Made by a program: the position numbers and the translations under genes. The notes below the pieces were generated by a model. It did no database searches. It saw nothing but the letters and a program-made list of their open reading frames with translations, and had not been told where the DNA came from. Source: Myxococcales bacterium (GTDB taxonomy: Bacteria > Myxococcota_A > Bradymonadia > Bradymonadales > Bradymonadaceae). From it: a DNA stretch of 34,486 bases. Shown here one piece after another: positions 32,434-34,486 of this stretch. The stretch lies in assembly GCA_007135085.1 (NCBI GenBank), contig SLJM01000456.1, forward strand, positions 1-34,486. The letters run 5' to 3'. Position 1 is the first letter of the stretch. Every line of letters begins with the position of its first letter.

Positions 32434-34486
32434 CGGGCCACCTCGGTGGCGAGGTCGGCCTCGACCTGGCGACGGGCCTCCAATTCGATGGTCAACTCCC
32501 CCAGAGGGTCGGTGGTGTCCTGGTTCAGATCGAGGATAACTCTCTGGGATGTTGCCTGCCCACAGTCGAGGAGATCGATGAGGGAGCCCCTGGCCAGTTG
32601 CAGGGTCGTGCGGCATCGGGTCATTCTGCGCACCGCTTCATCGTGAGCTTCGATGGCTTCCAATATCTGTTTGCGCCGATCTTCGATGGGGGAAGCCTCG
32701 GGCCCGCCGTTGGCTTTGTTTGGCGTGGAGTCGGTGGTCTCCAGTCGGTCGTAGAGTTCGGCCGTGCTGACCTGGCGCACCTGTTGGGTCAACCGGTCCA
32801 ATTCCTCTCCCGTGCTCAGAATCTCATCGATGAGCTCGGTGAAGATCTCCTGCGACGGGGTCTGTTGCCGCTGAGCGACGGCGATGGCCAGGACGATGAG
32901 TTCGTGTATCTCGCGGCGGATATGGTCGTCATTACACCGGTTGAGCACCCGCGAGGTCCGACGTGGAACGTGGAGTCTGTTATCCGGAAGTTTTACGGCC
33001 TCCAGCGATTGGTGGGGGATCATCAGGGGAAGTCCGAAGGCTTGGGGCCGGTCGTCGCCTGTGCCAAGGCGGGTACGCAGCCCCTCGGAGCCGAATCCGG
33101 CATTGAAAAAAGCGAGAGCGAAGGCGGCCAGGGCTGCTGCTGCCACCGCGGAGGGGATAGAAAGTGCCAGACCCACCCCGGCGATGGCGCCAGCCGTGAG
33201 GGTGGCGACGAGGAGGGCAGCGAAGGTTCTGCGCTCGATCTTGGCCAGTTGCACGACGGTGAATACCAATAGGATCAGCGCCACGGGCAGGGCCAATACA
33301 AAGCCCAGGCCAATGGCGTGTTCGCCGGAGAGGGTGACCTCCGGATCGACGAGCATGATGAATACGATAAAGGCGGCCATGGACACCAACACGGCGCCGT
33401 TGATCATGAGCTGTTCTTTTATCTCCGGATCTTCGCTCTCCAAAAAGCTCTTCTTGCGCCGTGTGCGAGGCCGACCATTTTCGAGCACGTCATGAGGAAT
33501 CTCTTCACTGTCCAAGAGCGATGAAATTCGTTCGGCGTCGTCGTCGTCCAGAGCGGTGAGCAAGATGTAGGGGGGCCAGCGATATTCGGGGCTCCAGTGG
33601 ACGACGGGCCGTGTGTCCTCGTAGGCGTCGAGGAGCTCCATCAATGCCCGAGCCATATCGTCGTGAAGATAATCGGGCTCGGGGTTTCGCTCAAACCACA
33701 CGTCGGGCTCGAAGGCCTGTCGCGGAGAGATAATCTGGATGGCCAGATCGCCGCCGCCGGGGTTCTGGACGAGACGCCGAAATTCAAAGCCGCATTCCAG
33801 ACAATTGAGCAGACCGTCGAGCACGGCCGTGTCGCATTGAGGACAGTTTTTGGTCTGCCTGGCCACCAGCCCCTGCCATAATTTGGGGTCGTAGTCGCCG
33901 TCGAGGGCCCGGCGCATCTGGGCGGCCGTGGCGAAGCGCGCTCCCGGATCGGCGACGAGGGAGCGCTTTAGAAAGTATTGTGCATCTTCGGGAAGATCGT
34001 CAGGCCACTGATCTTGGAGGTGGTGGTCTCCCCGGTTCGCCCGCGCAAAGGCGGCCCCCATGGTGGGATCCACCGGGGGATAGCCGAGGAGTAGTTCATG
34101 GGCCACGGCGCCTGCCGAATACAGGTCGGCCCGGCCGTCGTAATCCATGCCCAGCACCCGCTCCGGGGCCATGGCCTCCAGTGAGCCCAGCACCTGAGTA
34201 TGCATGGTCAGGGCCACCAATTCGTCGACCCGGGCCAGTCCAAAGCCGATGATTCGGCCCCGGCCGTCGTCGCCGATGAGCACGTGTTCGGCGTTGAGAT
34301 CGCGGTGGAGAATCCCCCGTTGATGAGCCTGTTGCAGGGCGGCCAGAATATCGTCGACGATCGGCCTGGCTTCCTCCCAGGGCAGGGGGCCCTGTTCGGT
34401 GACGCGCCGGCGAACCGACTGACCGTCGACGAATTCCATGACCAGCGCCAGGGTCGGGCCATGGTCGACGAGGTCGTCGGCGCGGA
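32430..34486 (-). CDS. Membrane kinase-like protein, probable pseudokinase, N-terminus outside the window
   Basis: The C-terminal 684 residues are visible; the reading frame runs off the right edge, so the Gly-loop and catalytic Lys are unseen. The kinase fold is clear (HRDLNAEHVLI, MAPERVLGMDYDGRADLYSA), but key residues are changed: the catalytic-loop Lys is Asn and its Mg-binding Asn is His, and the DFG Asp is Gly (GFG at 34239-34247). It should be catalytically weak or dead. After the kinase domain there is a four-Cys zinc ribbon (CPQC then CLEC), a hydrophilic stretch, and four to five hydrophobic segments in the region about 33,070-33,420, then a charged helical C-terminus. Its stop overlaps the start of the active kinase gene by 4 nt (ATGA), which suggests coupled translation and a working pair. 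Confidence 0.9.
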   Translation of the reverse strand, partial: RADDLVDHGPTLALVMEFVDGQSVRRRVTEQGPLPWEEARPIVDDILAALQQAHQRGILHRDLNAEHVLIGDDGRGRIIGFGLARVDELVALTMHTQVLGSLEAMAPERVLGMDYDGRADLYSAGAVAHELLLGYPPVDPTMGAAFARANRGDHHLQDQWPDDLPEDAQYFLKRSLVADPGARFATAAQMRRALDGDYDPKLWQGLVARQTKNCPQCDTAVLDGLLNCLECGFEFRRLVQNPGGGDLAIQIISPRQAFEPDVWFERNPEPDYLHDDMARALMELLDAYEDTRPVVHWSPEYRWPPYILLTALDDDDAERISSLLDSEEIPHDVLENGRPRTRRKKSFLESEDPEIKEQLMINGAVLVSMAAFIVFIMLVDPEVTLSGEHAIGLGFVLALPVALILLVFTVVQLAKIERRTFAALLVATLTAGAIAGVGLALSIPSAVAAAALAAFALAFFNAGFGSEGLRTRLGTGDDRPQAFGLPLMIPHQSLEAVKLPDNRLHVPRRTSRVLNRCNDDHIRREIHELIVLAIAVAQRQQTPSQEIFTELIDEILSTGEELDRLTQQVRQVSTAELYDRLETTDSTPNKANGGPEASPIEDRRKQILEAIEAHDEAVRRMTRCRTTLQLARGSLIDLLDCGQATSQRVILDLNQDTTDPLGELTIELEARRQVEADLATEVAR

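Noticed and set aside
32434-32616. Longer N-terminus for the active kinase
   Set aside because: The extension lies inside the coupled pseudokinase-like gene and is Pro/Arg/Gly-rich without structure; the ATGA overlap gives a standard kinase start.

Overview
The window looks like chromosomal DNA from a predatory or gliding-type deltaproteobacterial relative (Myxococcota, or more likely a Bradymonadales-like marine lineage). The evidence is a moderately GC-rich sequence with strong GAG/GAC/CTG/GCC codon bias, many TPR proteins and lipoproteins, two proteins ending in the AgmX/PglI C-terminal domain, a giant cytoplasmic TPR protein, and Hanks-type kinases. The taxonomic call is inference; there is no rRNA gene here.

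Region 1 (about 200-11,820, + strand) is a long run of co-directional genes ending at a good rho-independent terminator (11779-11816). It encodes a small acidic lipoprotein, a Cys-rich lipoprotein, an exported 535-aa TPR protein, an exported 1101-aa TPR protein (GltD/AgmU-like), a TPR lipoprotein with an Asp/Phe tail (GltE/AglT-like), an 81-aa exported protein (at the gltF position), an FHA inner-membrane protein with a TonB-like tail (GltG/PglI-like), and a tandem paralogue without the FHA domain (perhaps GltJ/AgmX-like). Region 2 (11,880-12,970) is a TPR lipoprotein gene on its own, with its own promoter and terminator. Region 3 (13,000-26,456) is a 12.4-kb gene for a giant TPR solenoid (GltI/AgmK-like) with rsmI 9 nt behind it. 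Gene content and order recall the Myxococcus xanthus glt gliding-machinery operon and its relatives: an envelope-spanning complex of outer-membrane/periplasmic TPR proteins, inner-membrane TonB-like linkers and a cytoplasmic TPR scaffold. No beta-barrel protein and no AglQRS/TolQR motor gene is present in this window.

Region 4 (26,460-30,464) is ordinary chromosome: a cytochrome P450 (minus strand), recX, and an SLC13-type transporter with cytoplasmic TrkA-C domains, preceded by a striking cluster of GTTTCAAA half-sites. Region 5 (30,448-34,486, minus strand) is a translationally coupled pair of membrane-anchored kinase-like proteins: an apparent pseudokinase with a zinc ribbon (truncated by the window edge), then an intact Ser/Thr kinase.

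The most interesting points are the expanded glt-like cluster with a duplicated TonB-like linker carrying Tyr-rich GYYD repeats, an apparently inactivated M48 metallopeptidase fold at the end of the giant TPR protein, and the pseudokinase/kinase pair. No gene-free stretch exceeds 300 bases with the starts chosen here. No tRNA, rRNA, CRISPR array or insertion sequence was seen.
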